64,000 nt of DNA from Mycolicibacter sp. MU0102 (GCF_963378105.1 NZ_OY726398.1:1488001-1552000); one strand, 5' to 3'; counted from the first letter of the stretch, positions 24,411-35,795 are shown. Translations and numbers: made by a program. The notes: generated by a model not told the origin, from the letters alone.

Positions 24411-25603
24411 CGCTTCTCCTCGACGACACGAAACTCGATACCGGCGTCGGTGAGTCGGCGCAGCAGGTTCTCGCCCATCGCGGCGACGGTGGTGAGCTGA
24501 CCGGAAGTCTGCGGGTTGGCGTCGAATGCCAGGGACATCGCTGACTCGGCCAGCATCTTCGCGGTCTCGCCGTAGCCTGGATCGCCGCCGCGGACCTGGG
24601 TGTGCACCTGTTTGCCGCCGCCTTCGCCGATGAAATCGACAGTGAACCATGAACTGGCCCTTCGTGACTCCGAAGGACCTTCACCCTGCGGGATTCGCTT
24701 GCCGAGCACGCGGCGCAAGCGCGGCACCTGCGCGGCGGCGACGAACGCGCTGACGCCGGCGAGGGCAGCGGCCAGGGTGATGGCCCGTTTCAGTCCCGCG
24801 TAGTGGGTGTAGGTGAACTCGGGGCCGTAGTCGGCGCGGGCGGCTGCGGAGCGCTGCACAATCTGGGGGTCGACCGTCGGCAGGGGCAGCAGCCACATAC
24901 CGAGTTCGGCATCGCGCCGCGGAACCCCTACGCGGGCGCGCGTGCGGCGGCCATCGGTGTGGGGCTCGGCTCTCTTGCGTGCCACCTCGACCTGGTGCAT
25001 CTGCCGCAGGCGCGACAGCTGTGCCAGTGCGGAGTGCAAAGTGCCGCCGGAGATCATCATGTTGGCGCGCGCCACGCCGCGGACCGTCAGAGGCACCCCG
25101 TCGGGCAGGTGCCGGACGGTGAAGAAGGCGCCCAAATCATGTGGGATGGAGTCGAATCCGCAGGCGTGAACCAGCCGGGCGCCGGTCTGGACGGCGGTGG
25201 CGTGGTGGTTCAGATACATCCGATCGATGAACTCCGGCTCGCCGGTGAGGTCGAGGTAGTCGGTGCCGGCAGCGGCGCACGCCGCCACCAGCGGCTCACC
25301 GTGCTCCAGATACGGGCCGACCGTGGCGATCACCACCCGCGCGGACTCGGCCACCGCGCGCAGCGATTCGGGATTGTTGGTGTCGGCCAGGAGGAGCTGC
25401 AAGGTGGCGGCAGCCGGATTGATGGCGGCGAGCCGGTCGCGCACGGCTTCGAGCTTGGCCTTGTTGCGGCCGGCCAGGGCCCACCGTGCGTCGGCGGGTA
25501 GATGTGCGGCGAGATAGTCGGCCGTCAGACCGCCGGTGAAGCCGGTGGCGCCGAAGATCACCAGATCGAAAGGGCGACGGTCAGTTTCGTCGGGGATGCT
25601 CAT
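24407..25603 (-). CDS. Saccharopine dehydrogenase-like / trans-acting enoyl reductase family protein
   Basis: A 398-residue protein with an N-terminal Rossmann motif IFGATGFTGGLTADYLA (about 14-30), then TVGPYLEHGEPLVAACAAAGTDYLDLTGE, the family's most conserved block, and HACGFDSIPHDLG. Such proteins are called saccharopine dehydrogenase-like oxidoreductases; a mycobacterial relative is the trans-acting enoyl reductase of phenolic lipid synthesis (Rv2953). The substrate here is unknown. It precedes the nitroreductase gene with ATGA overlap. An operator pair lies 60-109 bases upstream. A paralogue starts at 63383 in this window. Confidence 0.82.
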   Translation of the reverse strand: MSIPDETDRRPFDLVIFGATGFTGGLTADYLAAHLPADARWALAGRNKAKLEAVRDRLAAINPAAATLQLLLADTNNPESLRAVAESARVVIATVGPYLEHGEPLVAACAAAGTDYLDLTGEPEFIDRMYLNHHATAVQTGARLVHACGFDSIPHDLGAFFTVRHLPDGVPLTVRGVARANMMISGGTLHSALAQLSRLRQMHQVEVARKRAEPHTDGRRTRARVGVPRRDAELGMWLLPLPTVDPQIVQRSAAARADYGPEFTYTHYAGLKRAITLAAALAGVSAFVAAAQVPRLRRVLGKRIPQGEGPSESRRASSWFTVDFIGEGGGKQVHTQVRGGDPGYGETAKMLAESAMSLAFDANPQTSGQLTTVAAMGENLLRRLTDAGIEFRVVEEKR

Positions 25604-25662
25604 GGTTCATCCTTCGGGCGGTTGACCGGAGGTGGGCATCGCGCGCTCCGGGCCGTGGGCAA

Positions 25663-25712
25663 TGTTAACAGTGCTTACGTCAGCATAAGAGCCGAAGTAA
25701 GCGCCGTCAACA
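25663..25712. promoter_or_regulatory. Second TetR operator pair, upstream of the reductase/nitroreductase operon
   Basis: TGTTAACAGTGCTTAC (25663-25678) and GTAAGCGCCGTCAACA (25697-25712) are inverted arms, 13 of 16 positions agreeing. They match the arms at 22787-22847 in sequence and orientation but with a shorter spacer (18 instead of 29 bases) and lie about 60 bases before the ATG at 25603. Confidence 0.6.
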
Positions 25713-25737
25713 TCGATTTCTCGGGCCAGTGTTAGCG

Positions 25738-27174
25738 CTATTCGTGCAGCCCGGCTTCGGCGATCGCCTCGGCCTCCTGCTCGGTGGCCACCGACGGTCC
25801 CGACCCGGGCAGGCGTTTGCCGGCCGTCTCCGGGGTGAACCACACCGTGATTGCGCCGATGACGCCCGCGCCCATCAGGAGGTAGGCCGGCAACATCACG
25901 TTGCCGGTTCCCGACACCAGGGTCTCGGCGACCAGGGGAGTGGTGCCTCCGAACACCGAGACCGAGATGTTGAATCCGATCGCAACCGCGAAATAGCGCA
26001 CCCTGGTGGGGAACAGTGCGGGCAGCGTCGACGGCGTAGTGCTGTAGAAGCACAGCAGCATGACGCCGATGAGCAGCACACCGAGCAGCCGTAGCGGGTA
26101 GTTGCCGCCCTGGCGGATCAGCAGGAAGGCGGGAACAGACCCCACGATCAGCAGAGCGCTGCCGGTCCACAGAATCGGTTTGCGGCCGATGCGGTCGGAC
26201 AACTTGGCCAGCGGCAACACCGCGACCAGCATGAACACCAGCGCCACCACGATCATCGTCAGTCCGCGGCTGCCGCTGATGCGACCGACCTGTTTGAAGT
26301 AGGTCGGCAGATACCCGGTGAGCATGTAGTTGGTGACGTTCTCGGCCAACACCAGGCCCATGCAGATCAGCAGACCCTTGCGCTGCCCGGTGACGGTCTG
26401 CTTGAACTGCAGCCACCCGTTGCTGTGGTCGGTGTCGGCTTTCTCGCTGCGCTGCTCCAGCTCTTCAAAGGCCGGTGATTCGTCGATGCGCAGCCGCATA
26501 TACAGGGTCACCATGGCCAGCGGCACACCGAGCAGGAACGGGATCCGCCAACCCCAGTGCAGCATGTCGGAGACCGGCAGTTGGGTTTTGAGCACGGTCA
26601 CCACCGCGGCGCCCGTGATGTAGCCGCCGAGGGTGCCCAGCGGTAGATACCCCGTCAGCGCGCCGCGGCTGCGGTCTGGGGCGTGTTCGCTGACGTAGGT
26701 CATGGCGCCGACGTATTCGCCACCGGTGGAGAACCCCTGCAAGATCTTGGTGACGATCAGCAGGATCGGGGCCCACACGCCGATCGTCTCGTACGACGGC
26801 AGCAACCCCGTGATCGTGGTGCCCACCGCCATCAGGGTGACGGTCATGACCAAGACCCGTTTGCGGCCGATGCGGTCTCCGAGCGAGCCGAAGACGATGC
26901 CGCCGAACGGCCGCACCGCGAAGGCTGCCGCCAGAGTGCCGAAGGTGGCGATCAGGCCCACCGCGCTGGAACTGTCACTGGGGTAGAAAACCTGCGCGAT
27001 GGTGGTGGCCAGGAAGCCGTAGATCCCGAAGTCGTACCACTCCATGAAGTTGCCGACGGCCGTGCCCGCGATCGAGCGCTGCATGGCCGCCGGGTCCGAG
27101 ACCCGGATGTCGTCGCGTGCCCACGTGCTGCGGCTCGTGTGTTCACCGCTGCCGGACCGGCCTTTGGTACCCAC
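25738..27174 (-). CDS. MFS transporter, metabolite:H+ symporter (MHS) type
   Basis: A 12-span transporter of about 478 residues. The MHS signature is complete: RSIAGTAVGNFMEWYDFGIY in helix 1, the GRKRVLV loop between helices 2 and 3 with DRIGRKR, and a second DRIGRK in the central region. Relatives import dicarboxylates, betaines or aromatic acids with protons. The start is uncertain: I give GTG 27174; ATG 27264 would reach into the divergent lipoprotein start and ATG 27084 (MQRSIAG) is the shortest choice. It lies upstream of the operator pair at 25663 and ends 26 bases before it. Substrate unknown. Confidence 0.8.
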   Translation of the reverse strand: MGTKGRSGSGEHTSRSTWARDDIRVSDPAAMQRSIAGTAVGNFMEWYDFGIYGFLATTIAQVFYPSDSSSAVGLIATFGTLAAAFAVRPFGGIVFGSLGDRIGRKRVLVMTVTLMAVGTTITGLLPSYETIGVWAPILLIVTKILQGFSTGGEYVGAMTYVSEHAPDRSRGALTGYLPLGTLGGYITGAAVVTVLKTQLPVSDMLHWGWRIPFLLGVPLAMVTLYMRLRIDESPAFEELEQRSEKADTDHSNGWLQFKQTVTGQRKGLLICMGLVLAENVTNYMLTGYLPTYFKQVGRISGSRGLTMIVVALVFMLVAVLPLAKLSDRIGRKPILWTGSALLIVGSVPAFLLIRQGGNYPLRLLGVLLIGVMLLCFYSTTPSTLPALFPTRVRYFAVAIGFNISVSVFGGTTPLVAETLVSGTGNVMLPAYLLMGAGVIGAITVWFTPETAGKRLPGSGPSVATEQEAEAIAEAGLHE

Positions 27175-27262
27175 CGCAAGCAACGTATACCAAGCGCGCG
27201 CCCACTTCTCGTCGGCACAGCAAGAGCTGCCAGGCGGGGCGGTGGCCTCTACGATGGCGGGC

Positions 27263-28054
27263 ATGCGCAGGCTCCCGGGCGTCCTGACCGTGGTCAGCGT
27301 CGCCGCTGCCCTGGTCGCCGGTTGCTACTCCAACTCCCCAACGGTCCCGTCGGAGGCGTCGTCAACCGTTGCCGCGACGACGCCCCCAACCTCGTCGACG
27401 CCCGCATCCACGGCGGCGCCGTCGCCCACTTTGCCGAAGAAGTCCACCGAGCCCCTGCCGGACGCCGCGGCGATCCTCAAGGAGTCCAGCGCCACCACTG
27501 CGGAACTTGAGAGCGTGCACCTGTCGGTGGCGGTGACCGGCAGCATCGAGAACATGCCGGTCACCGCGCTCGACGGAGACGTGACCCAGCAGCCCGCCGC
27601 GGCGGCGAAGGGCTACGCCAAGATCGCCTACCGGGGCGCACCGGCCTATGTCGCGTTCGTCGTGTTCGACGGCGACTTCTACGTGTCGCAGGATCGCGGC
27701 CACTGGGTCGACTACGGTCCGGCCGCCAAGTTCTACGACGCGGCGAGCATCCTGAGCCCCGAAACCGGGCTGGCCGGCCTGCTGACCGATTTCGTCGATC
27801 CCGAAGTTGAGGGACGCGAGACCATCGATGACGTACACACCGTGCGGATCAGCGGCGAGGTATCAGCCGACGCGGCGAAGAAGATCGTGCCGCAGCTGAA
27901 GGCCACCAAACGGACCGCGTGCACGGTCTGGATCGAGGAGACCGGTGACCACCACCTGGTCGCGCTGAAACTGGCCTCCGGCAACGACGACGCCGTGGCG
28001 ATCACCTTCGCTGATTGGAATGCACCGGTGACCGTCTACAAGCCGCGGACCTAG
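27263..28054 (+). CDS. LppX/LprAFG-family lipoprotein, LprG-like
   Basis: A 263-residue secreted lipoprotein. A short signal peptide ends in the lipobox LVAG-C21; a Thr/Ser/Pro/Ala linker follows (about 22-70), then the single-domain fold that in LprG, LprA, LprF and LppX holds a lipid in a hydrophobic cavity. Blocks VVFDGDFYVS, DYGPAAKFYD, LSPETGLAGLL and TVWIEETGDHHL align well with LprG. The family carries triacylated glycolipids across the periplasm. In M. tuberculosis lprG is followed by the P55 exporter; here the adjacent transporter is divergent and of MHS type, so that pair is not conserved. ATG 27254 is a possible earlier start. Confidence 0.85.
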   Translation: MRRLPGVLTVVSVAAALVAGCYSNSPTVPSEASSTVAATTPPTSSTPASTAAPSPTLPKKSTEPLPDAAAILKESSATTAELESVHLSVAVTGSIENMPVTALDGDVTQQPAAAAKGYAKIAYRGAPAYVAFVVFDGDFYVSQDRGHWVDYGPAAKFYDAASILSPETGLAGLLTDFVDPEVEGRETIDDVHTVRISGEVSADAAKKIVPQLKATKRTACTVWIEETGDHHLVALKLASGNDDAVAITFADWNAPVTVYKPRT

Positions 28055-28205
28055 CCTCCGCCGGGGTTATCCCCAATGCGCTGTTCTTCCCCAGTTGCCG
28101 TTGCGCGTGACGGCCGGTCCGGCTTCCTTGTCGGGCCCGCCCGGCCCAATGGGTGCAGCACCGGCGAGCTCGTCAGGCCCGCCGCAACCAGGAAGGAAAC
28201 ACCCC

Positions 28206-28688
28206 ATGTTCGAGACAACACTGACCGTGATCGGCAACATCGCTTCGGAACCGCTCCGCCGCCGGGTGGGCGAGCACGAACTCATCAAGTTCCGGGTCGC
28301 CAGCAATTCGCGCAAGCGCGCTGCCGATGGCAGCTGGGAGACCGGTAACTCCCTGTTCGTGACCGTCAACTGCTGGGACAGATTGGTCACCGGGGTGGGG
28401 GCGTCGCTGAGCAAGGGATTGCCGGTGATCGTGGTGGGGCACGTCTTCACCAGCGAGTATGAGGACAAGGACGGGGTTCGCCGCTCGTCGGTGGAGCTGC
28501 GCGCGACCGCGGTTGGCCCCGATCTGGCGCGGTGCGCGGCCCGGGTGGAGAAGATCATTGCCGCCGGACCGGACAATCCGCCGATCGCTGCCTCTGGCGA
28601 CGACGCCGACGGCCCAGACTGCGCAGACGGCGAATCCGACTCCAGCGACGAGATGGCCGAGATGGCCGGGATAGCTCTGAAGCCCTGA
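28206..28688 (+). CDS. Second single-stranded DNA-binding protein (SSBb-like)
   Basis: A 160-residue OB-fold protein. The fold runs from TTLTVIGNIAS to VELRATAVGPDLARC (about residues 4-112), with RVASNSRKR and FVTVNCWDRL as recognisable SSB strands. The tail is short, acidic and Ser/Asp-rich but lacks the DDDIPF-like end of the main SSB, so partner recruitment would differ. It starts at ATG 28206 behind GGAAGGAAA. The location directly before ettA matches Rv2478c, the paralogous SSB of mycobacteria. Confidence 0.85.
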   Translation: MFETTLTVIGNIASEPLRRRVGEHELIKFRVASNSRKRAADGSWETGNSLFVTVNCWDRLVTGVGASLSKGLPVIVVGHVFTSEYEDKDGVRRSSVELRATAVGPDLARCAARVEKIIAAGPDNPPIAASGDDADGPDCADGESDSSDEMAEMAGIALKP

Positions 28689-28694
28689 CAGCAG

Positions 28695-28725
28695 CCGACA
28701 GCGTTGCCGGACGACCCCCTAGGAT
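28695..28725 (+). promoter_or_regulatory. Possible promoter of ettA
   Basis: CCGACA (28695-28700) and TAGGAT (28720-28725) are separated by 19 bases and would place a transcript start near 28733, before AGGAGG at 28751 and the ATG at 28769. Both boxes deviate from consensus. Confidence 0.3.
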
Positions 28726-28768
28726 GGTTGGCGAGCAAATTCGCGAGACCAGGAGGCGACACCCCGGC

Positions 28769-30442
<1,674 letters not shown>

Positions 30443-30495
30443 TGTGAGTCCGGTAGCCGTGCTGCCGGAGCTGACACACAGTCGGGAGGGGTGGG

Positions 30496-33400
30496 ATGAC
30501 GAAGTCCACCAAGGAATCGACCGCGTGGACAACATTTCCCGATCCCTCTGAGTCGCAAGGCATTCCCGCTTGGGTCTCGGCCGCCTACATCGAGACCTAT
30601 CGCGGGTCGCACAGCGATTCGCTGGTCAGCGACGAACCCTCGGGTGGCACCGATCCGGCCAGCCGGGCCGCCGCCACCGCCGTCGTGACCCCGGCGCTGC
30701 TGGCGGCGCACGCCCGGCTGGCGCAGCACCGGCGCGCCGGTGAGACTCGGGTCGCGGTGTATCCCGCCGACGATCCGGCCGGGTTCGGGCCGGCGCTGCA
30801 GGTGGTCACCGAACACGGCGGCATGCTGATGGACTCGGTGGCGGTGCTGCTGCACCGGCTGGGGGTGGCCTACGTCGGGATCATGACTCCGGTGTTCACC
30901 GTGCAGCGCGATTCGGCCGGGGAACTGCTTAGTGTTGAGCCGAGATCCGCGGACGGCTCCGCGGGGACCGAGGCCTGGATTCATGTCCAGCTCTCACCGA
31001 CGGTCAACCGCAACACCCTCGCCGAGACCGAACGCCTGCTGCCCGACGTGATGGCCGACGTCCGCCAGGTCGCCATCGATTCCACGGCGATGCGTGACGC
31101 GCTCAATGACCTTGCCGCCGATGTCGAGGCCAATGCGCAAGGCCACTACACCGCGCCGGATCGCCACGATGTCGCCGCGCTGCTGCAGTGGCTGGCCGAC
31201 GGGCACTTCGTGCTGCTGGGTTACCAGAGTGGCGTGGTGCGCGACGGGCAGGTTCTCGTCGAAGACGCCGACCGGCTGGGCGTGCTGCGCCTGCGTAAAT
31301 CCTTGCGGCCCAGGCTCACCGGTAACAATCTGCTGACCTTGGCGCAGGCCACCGTGCCCAGCTACATGCGGTTCAGTTCGCACACCTATGTGGTGGTGAT
31401 CCGCGAGGACACCGGCGACAGCATCGTCGCGCACCGCTTCGTCGGGCTGTTCACCGCCGGCGCCATGAACGCCGACGTCTTCGAGATCCCGGTCATCTCG
31501 CACACCGTCCGTCACGCCCTGGCGTTGGCCGAGCAGGAGCCCGGCCACCCCGGCCAGCTGCTGCTCGACATCATCCAAACCGTCCCGCGTTCAGAGCTTT
31601 TCGCGATCGATGCCGAGCAGTTGCTGAACATGGCGATGGCGGTGTCCGACCTGGGTGCGCGGCGCGGAACCCTGCTGTTCCTGCGCGGCGACCGGACCGG
31701 TCGCTTCGTGTCCTGCCTGGTGTACCTGCCACGCGACCGCTACACCACCCCGGTGCGGTTGCACATGGAGGACATCCTGATCCACGAGTTCGGTGGGGTA
31801 GGGCTGGAATACAGCGCCCGTGTCAGCGAAGCGCCCTGGGCGCTGCTGCATTTCATGGTCCGGATGTCCGACGATCCCGACGCCCGTTCGGTCGATACCG
31901 GCGAGGCCAATCGGGTCAGGATCCAGGCGTTGCTGGCCGAGGCCACCCGCACTTGGGGGGACCGGCTGCTCGAGACGGCGGCGCAGGACTCCATCGACGC
32001 CGAGGTGGCCGAACACTATGCCGTCGCGTTCGATGAGATCTACAAGCAGGCCGTCACTCCGGCCGAGGCGGTCGGCGACATCGCGATCATCGAGCGGCTG
32101 ACCGCCGACTCGGTGAAATTGGTGTTCTCCGACTACGGGTCGGCCGACGGAAGTCAGTTGGCCTGGTTTCTCGGCGGGCACGGTGCGTCGCTGAGCCACC
32201 TGCTGCCGATGCTGCAGTGCATGGGAGTGGCGGTCCTCGAAGAGCGGCCATTCACCGTCACCCGCGCCGACGGCCTGCAGGTGTGGATCTACAAGTTCAA
32301 GGTGTCGGCGCACCCCACCATCGAGATCCCCGCGAGCGGAGCCGAGCGCGACGACGCGCAGCAGCGGTTCGCCGACGGCGTCACCGCGATCTGGGAGGGC
32401 CGCGTCGAGCCCGACCGATTCAACGAGCTGGTGCTGCGCGCCGGACTGAACTGGCAACAGGTGGTGGTGCTGCGCGGCTACGCCAAATACCTGCGCCAGG
32501 CCCGGTTCCCCTACAGCGAGAACCACATCGCCTCGGTGCTCAACGACTATCCGAGCATCGCGCGAGCTCTGGTGGCGCTGTTCGAGGCGCTGTTCGACCC
32601 GTCGCGAACGCATCGCAACCGGGACGCGCAGGCGGCCGCCGCTGACGTCGCGGCGGGCATCGACGCAGTGGTGAGCCTGGACACCGACCGGGTGCTGCGC
32701 GCGTTCGCCTCCCTGATTCAAGCCACGCTGCGGACCAATTACTTTGTCACCCGAGCTGATTCGGCTCGCGCACGCAACGTGCTGGCGCTCAAGCTGGATG
32801 CCGGCTTGATCGACGAGTTGCCGCTGCCCCGGCCGAAGTTCGAGATCTTCGTCTACTCACCCCGGGTCGAGGGTGTGCACCTTCGGTTCGGATTCGTATC
32901 GCGCGGCGGGCTGCGCTGGTCGGACCGCCGAGAGGACTATCGCACCGAGATCCTCGGCCTGGTCAAGGCCCAAGAGGTCAAGAACGCCGTCATCGTCCCG
33001 ACCGGGGCGAAAGGTGGGTTCGTGGTCAAACACCCACCGACGCCCACCGGTAGCCCGGTAGCCGACCGCGAGGCGGCCCGCGACGAAGGGATCGCCTGCT
33101 ACACGCTGTTCATCTCCGGGCTGCTCGACGTCACCGACAACGTCGACCACGCCACCGGCGCGGTCAGCGCGCCGCCGCAGGTCGTGCGCCGGGACGGCGA
33201 CGACGCCTACCTGGTGGTGGCCGCCGACAAGGGCACCGCCAGCTTCTCCGACATCGCCAACGGCGTCGCCAAGTCCTACGGCTTCTGGCTGGGCGACGCG
33301 TTCGCCTCCGGCGGGTCGGTTGGCTACGACCACAAGGAGATGGGCATCACCGCCAAGGGTGCCTGGGAGTCGGTCAAGCGGCACTTCCGGGAGATGGGAA

Positions 33401-35340
33401 TCGACACCCAGACCCAGGATTTCACCGTCGTCGGAGTCGGCGACATGAGCGGCGACGTGTTCGGCAACGGCATGCTGCGCAGCGAACACATCCGGCTGAT
33501 GGCCGCCTTCGACCACCGGCACATCTTCCTCGATCCCGACCCCGATCCAGCCCGGTCCTTCGCTGAGCGTCAGCGGATGTTCGACCTGCCCCGATCCAGT
33601 TGGGACGACTACGACAAGTCGCTGATCAGCGCTGGAGGCGGCGTCTACCCGCGGGACCTGAAATCCGTGCCGGTCAGCCCGCAGGTCGCCGCCGTGCTGG
33701 GCCTCGACGAGGACATCACCGAGCTCACCCCGCCGGTGTTGATCCGGGCGATCCTGCGGGCGCCGGTGGACCTGCTGTTCAACGGTGGCATCGGCACCTA
33801 CGTCAAAGCCGAGTCCGAATCCGACGCCGATGTGGGCGACCGTGCCAACGACCAGGTCCGGGTCAATGGAAACCAGGTGCGCGCCAAGGTGATCGGCGAA
33901 GGCGGAAACCTCGGTGTCACGCCGCTGGGCCGTGTCGAATTCGATCTGGCCGGCGGCCGCATCAACACCGACGCCCTGGACAACTCCGCCGGCGTCGACT
34001 GCTCCGACCACGAGGTCAACATCAAGATCCTGATCGACGCCCTGGTGACCGTCGGCAAGGTCGACGCCGCCGACCGGCCGGAGTTGCTGGCCTCGATGAC
34101 CGACGAAGTCAGCGCACTGGTCTTGGCGGACAACACCGCGCAGAACGATCTGATGGGCACCAGCCGGGCCAACGCCGCGAGCCTGCTACCGGTGCACGCC
34201 GATCAGATCCGGCACCTGGTGGCCGACCGCGGGCTCAACCGTGCACTGGAGGCGCTGCCTTCGGAGAAGGAGATCGCCCGACGCGCCGAGGCCGGACTGG
34301 GTCTGGCCTCACCGGAGTTGGCCACCTTGATGGCGCACGTCAAGCTGACGCTCAAAGCGGCGGTACTGGCCACCGACCTACCCGAACAGGATGTGTTCGC
34401 CGCCCGGCTGCCGCAGTATTTCCCGCAGGTACTGCAACAGCGCTTCGGCCCCGAGATCCGCCAGCATCAACTGCGCCGCGAAATCGTCACCACGATGCTG
34501 ATCAACGACGTGGTGGACACCGCGGGCATCACCTACGCCTTCCGGATCACCGAGGACGCGGGCGTCGAGCTGATCGACGCGGTGCGCGCCTATGTCGCGA
34601 CCGATGCCATCTTCGGGGTGGGCGACCTGTGGCGCCGGATCCGCGCCGCCGGTGAACAAGACGGTCTGCCGGTCGCGGTGACCGACCGGATGACGCTGGA
34701 CCTGCGGCGGCTGATCGACCGGGCCGGCCGGTGGCTGCTCAACTACCGTCCCCAGCCGCTGGCGGTCGGCGCCGAGATCAATCGGTTCGCCGAGCAGGTC
34801 GCCGCGCTGTCGCCGCGGATGTCGGAATGGCTGCGCGGCGACGACGCCGAGATCGTCGCCAAACACATCGGCGAGTTCGAGGCCCAGGGCGTGCCCCGTG
34901 GCCTGGCTTCCGACGTCGCCCTGGGCCTGTACCGCTACAGCCTGCTCGACATCATCGACGTCGCCGACATCACCGAACGCGACGCCGACGAGGTCGCGGA
35001 CACCTACTTCGCGCTGATGGATCGCCTCGGTACCGACGGGCTGCTGACCGCGGTCGCCCAGCTCCCGCGCGATGACCGCTGGCATGCCTTGGCGCGGTTG
35101 GCGATCCGTGACGACATTTACAATTCGGTGCGGTCGCTGTGCCTGGATGTGCTGGCGGTCGGAGAACCGGACGAGGACGGGATGCAGAAAATCACCGAAT
35201 GGGAATCGACCAACGCCTCACGCGTGCAGCGGGCGCGCCGCACGCTGACCCAGATCTACGCATCCGACCAGCGGGATCTGGCGACCCTGTCGGTGGCGGC
35301 CCGGCAGATCCGCAGCATGACGCGCGGCGCGGCGTCATGA
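30496..35340 (+). CDS. gdh: NAD-specific glutamate dehydrogenase, large (180-kDa) class
   Basis: A 1614-residue enzyme that oxidises glutamate to 2-oxoglutarate and ammonia. The N-terminal 700 residues carry ACT-like regulatory regions, e.g. SVKLVFSDYGSADGSQLAWF. The catalytic part begins near residue 780 with PRVEGVHLRFGFVSRGGLRW and continues with KAQEVKNAVIVPTGAKGGFV (lysines for substrate binding), then GVGDMSGDVFGNGML and AKVIGEGGNLGVT of the NAD domain. In mycobacteria this enzyme is inhibited by the FHA protein GarA (established knowledge). ATG 30496 follows GGGAGGGG. It is coupled to the thioesterase gene by ATGA. Confidence 0.93.
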   Translation: MTKSTKESTAWTTFPDPSESQGIPAWVSAAYIETYRGSHSDSLVSDEPSGGTDPASRAAATAVVTPALLAAHARLAQHRRAGETRVAVYPADDPAGFGPALQVVTEHGGMLMDSVAVLLHRLGVAYVGIMTPVFTVQRDSAGELLSVEPRSADGSAGTEAWIHVQLSPTVNRNTLAETERLLPDVMADVRQVAIDSTAMRDALNDLAADVEANAQGHYTAPDRHDVAALLQWLADGHFVLLGYQSGVVRDGQVLVEDADRLGVLRLRKSLRPRLTGNNLLTLAQATVPSYMRFSSHTYVVVIREDTGDSIVAHRFVGLFTAGAMNADVFEIPVISHTVRHALALAEQEPGHPGQLLLDIIQTVPRSELFAIDAEQLLNMAMAVSDLGARRGTLLFLRGDRTGRFVSCLVYLPRDRYTTPVRLHMEDILIHEFGGVGLEYSARVSEAPWALLHFMVRMSDDPDARSVDTGEANRVRIQALLAEATRTWGDRLLETAAQDSIDAEVAEHYAVAFDEIYKQAVTPAEAVGDIAIIERLTADSVKLVFSDYGSADGSQLAWFLGGHGASLSHLLPMLQCMGVAVLEERPFTVTRADGLQVWIYKFKVSAHPTIEIPASGAERDDAQQRFADGVTAIWEGRVEPDRFNELVLRAGLNWQQVVVLRGYAKYLRQARFPYSENHIASVLNDYPSIARALVALFEALFDPSRTHRNRDAQAAAADVAAGIDAVVSLDTDRVLRAFASLIQATLRTNYFVTRADSARARNVLALKLDAGLIDELPLPRPKFEIFVYSPRVEGVHLRFGFVSRGGLRWSDRREDYRTEILGLVKAQEVKNAVIVPTGAKGGFVVKHPPTPTGSPVADREAARDEGIACYTLFISGLLDVTDNVDHATGAVSAPPQVVRRDGDDAYLVVAADKGTASFSDIANGVAKSYGFWLGDAFASGGSVGYDHKEMGITAKGAWESVKRHFREMGIDTQTQDFTVVGVGDMSGDVFGNGMLRSEHIRLMAAFDHRHIFLDPDPDPARSFAERQRMFDLPRSSWDDYDKSLISAGGGVYPRDLKSVPVSPQVAAVLGLDEDITELTPPVLIRAILRAPVDLLFNGGIGTYVKAESESDADVGDRANDQVRVNGNQVRAKVIGEGGNLGVTPLGRVEFDLAGGRINTDALDNSAGVDCSDHEVNIKILIDALVTVGKVDAADRPELLASMTDEVSALVLADNTAQNDLMGTSRANAASLLPVHADQIRHLVADRGLNRALEALPSEKEIARRAEAGLGLASPELATLMAHVKLTLKAAVLATDLPEQDVFAARLPQYFPQVLQQRFGPEIRQHQLRREIVTTMLINDVVDTAGITYAFRITEDAGVELIDAVRAYVATDAIFGVGDLWRRIRAAGEQDGLPVAVTDRMTLDLRRLIDRAGRWLLNYRPQPLAVGAEINRFAEQVAALSPRMSEWLRGDDAEIVAKHIGEFEAQGVPRGLASDVALGLYRYSLLDIIDVADITERDADEVADTYFALMDRLGTDGLLTAVAQLPRDDRWHALARLAIRDDIYNSVRSLCLDVLAVGEPDEDGMQKITEWESTNASRVQRARRTLTQIYASDQRDLATLSVAARQIRSMTRGAAS

Positions 35341-35777
35341 GTGCGGCAGGAGAATCCACCGGAGAGCCGGTGGGCTTTGTGGCAGCGGTTCCGGTGCGCT
35401 GGTCGGACATCGACATGTACCAGCACGTGAACCACGCGACCATGGTGACGATGCTCGAAGAGGCGCGGGTGCCCTTCTTGTCGCCGGCGTTCGCGGTCGA
35501 CATCACCAGCGTCGGTCTGCTGATCGCCGAGGTCAAAGTCACCTACAAGGGGCAACTGCGGCTGACTGACTCGCCGCTGCAGGTGACGATGTGGGTGTCT
35601 CGGCTGCGCACGGTGGACTTCACCATCGGCTACGAGGTGCGCTCGGTGCACGCCGCCCCCGATTCCCGGCCGGCGGTGATCGCCGAGACGCAGTTGGCCA
35701 CCTTCAGCATCGACGAACAGAAGCTGGTGCGGCTGTCCGCGGACCACCGCGCGTATCTGGAGAAATTCATCCGCTGA
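35337..35777 (+). CDS. Hotdog-fold acyl-CoA thioesterase
   Basis: A 146-residue 4-hydroxybenzoyl-CoA thioesterase-type protein. The active-site segment VRWSDIDMYQHVNHATMVTM has the family's catalytic aspartate and the H-V-N-H turn at the start of the long helix; FTIGYEVRS is a central strand. It would hydrolyse acyl- or aryl-CoA to free acid. ATG 35337 overlaps the gdh stop (ATGA), so it is co-translated with GDH although a functional link is not obvious. The same arrangement occurs in M. tuberculosis (Rv2476c-Rv2475c). Confidence 0.85.
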   Translation: MSAAGESTGEPVGFVAAVPVRWSDIDMYQHVNHATMVTMLEEARVPFLSPAFAVDITSVGLLIAEVKVTYKGQLRLTDSPLQVTMWVSRLRTVDFTIGYEVRSVHAAPDSRPAVIAETQLATFSIDEQKLVRLSADHRAYLEKFIR

Positions 35778-35795
35778 GCGCGCTGGCGGTCCAAC

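Noticed and set aside
25738..28054. P55-LprG efflux operon
   Set aside because: The lipoprotein is LprG-like but the adjacent transporter is divergent and has MHS signatures, not those of the P55 drug exporter.
28063..28075. DnaA box-like TTATCCCCA
   Set aside because: It is the loop and arm of a GGGG-TTAT-CCCC hairpin just after the lipoprotein gene. A single copy without dnaA/dnaN context does not suggest an origin.
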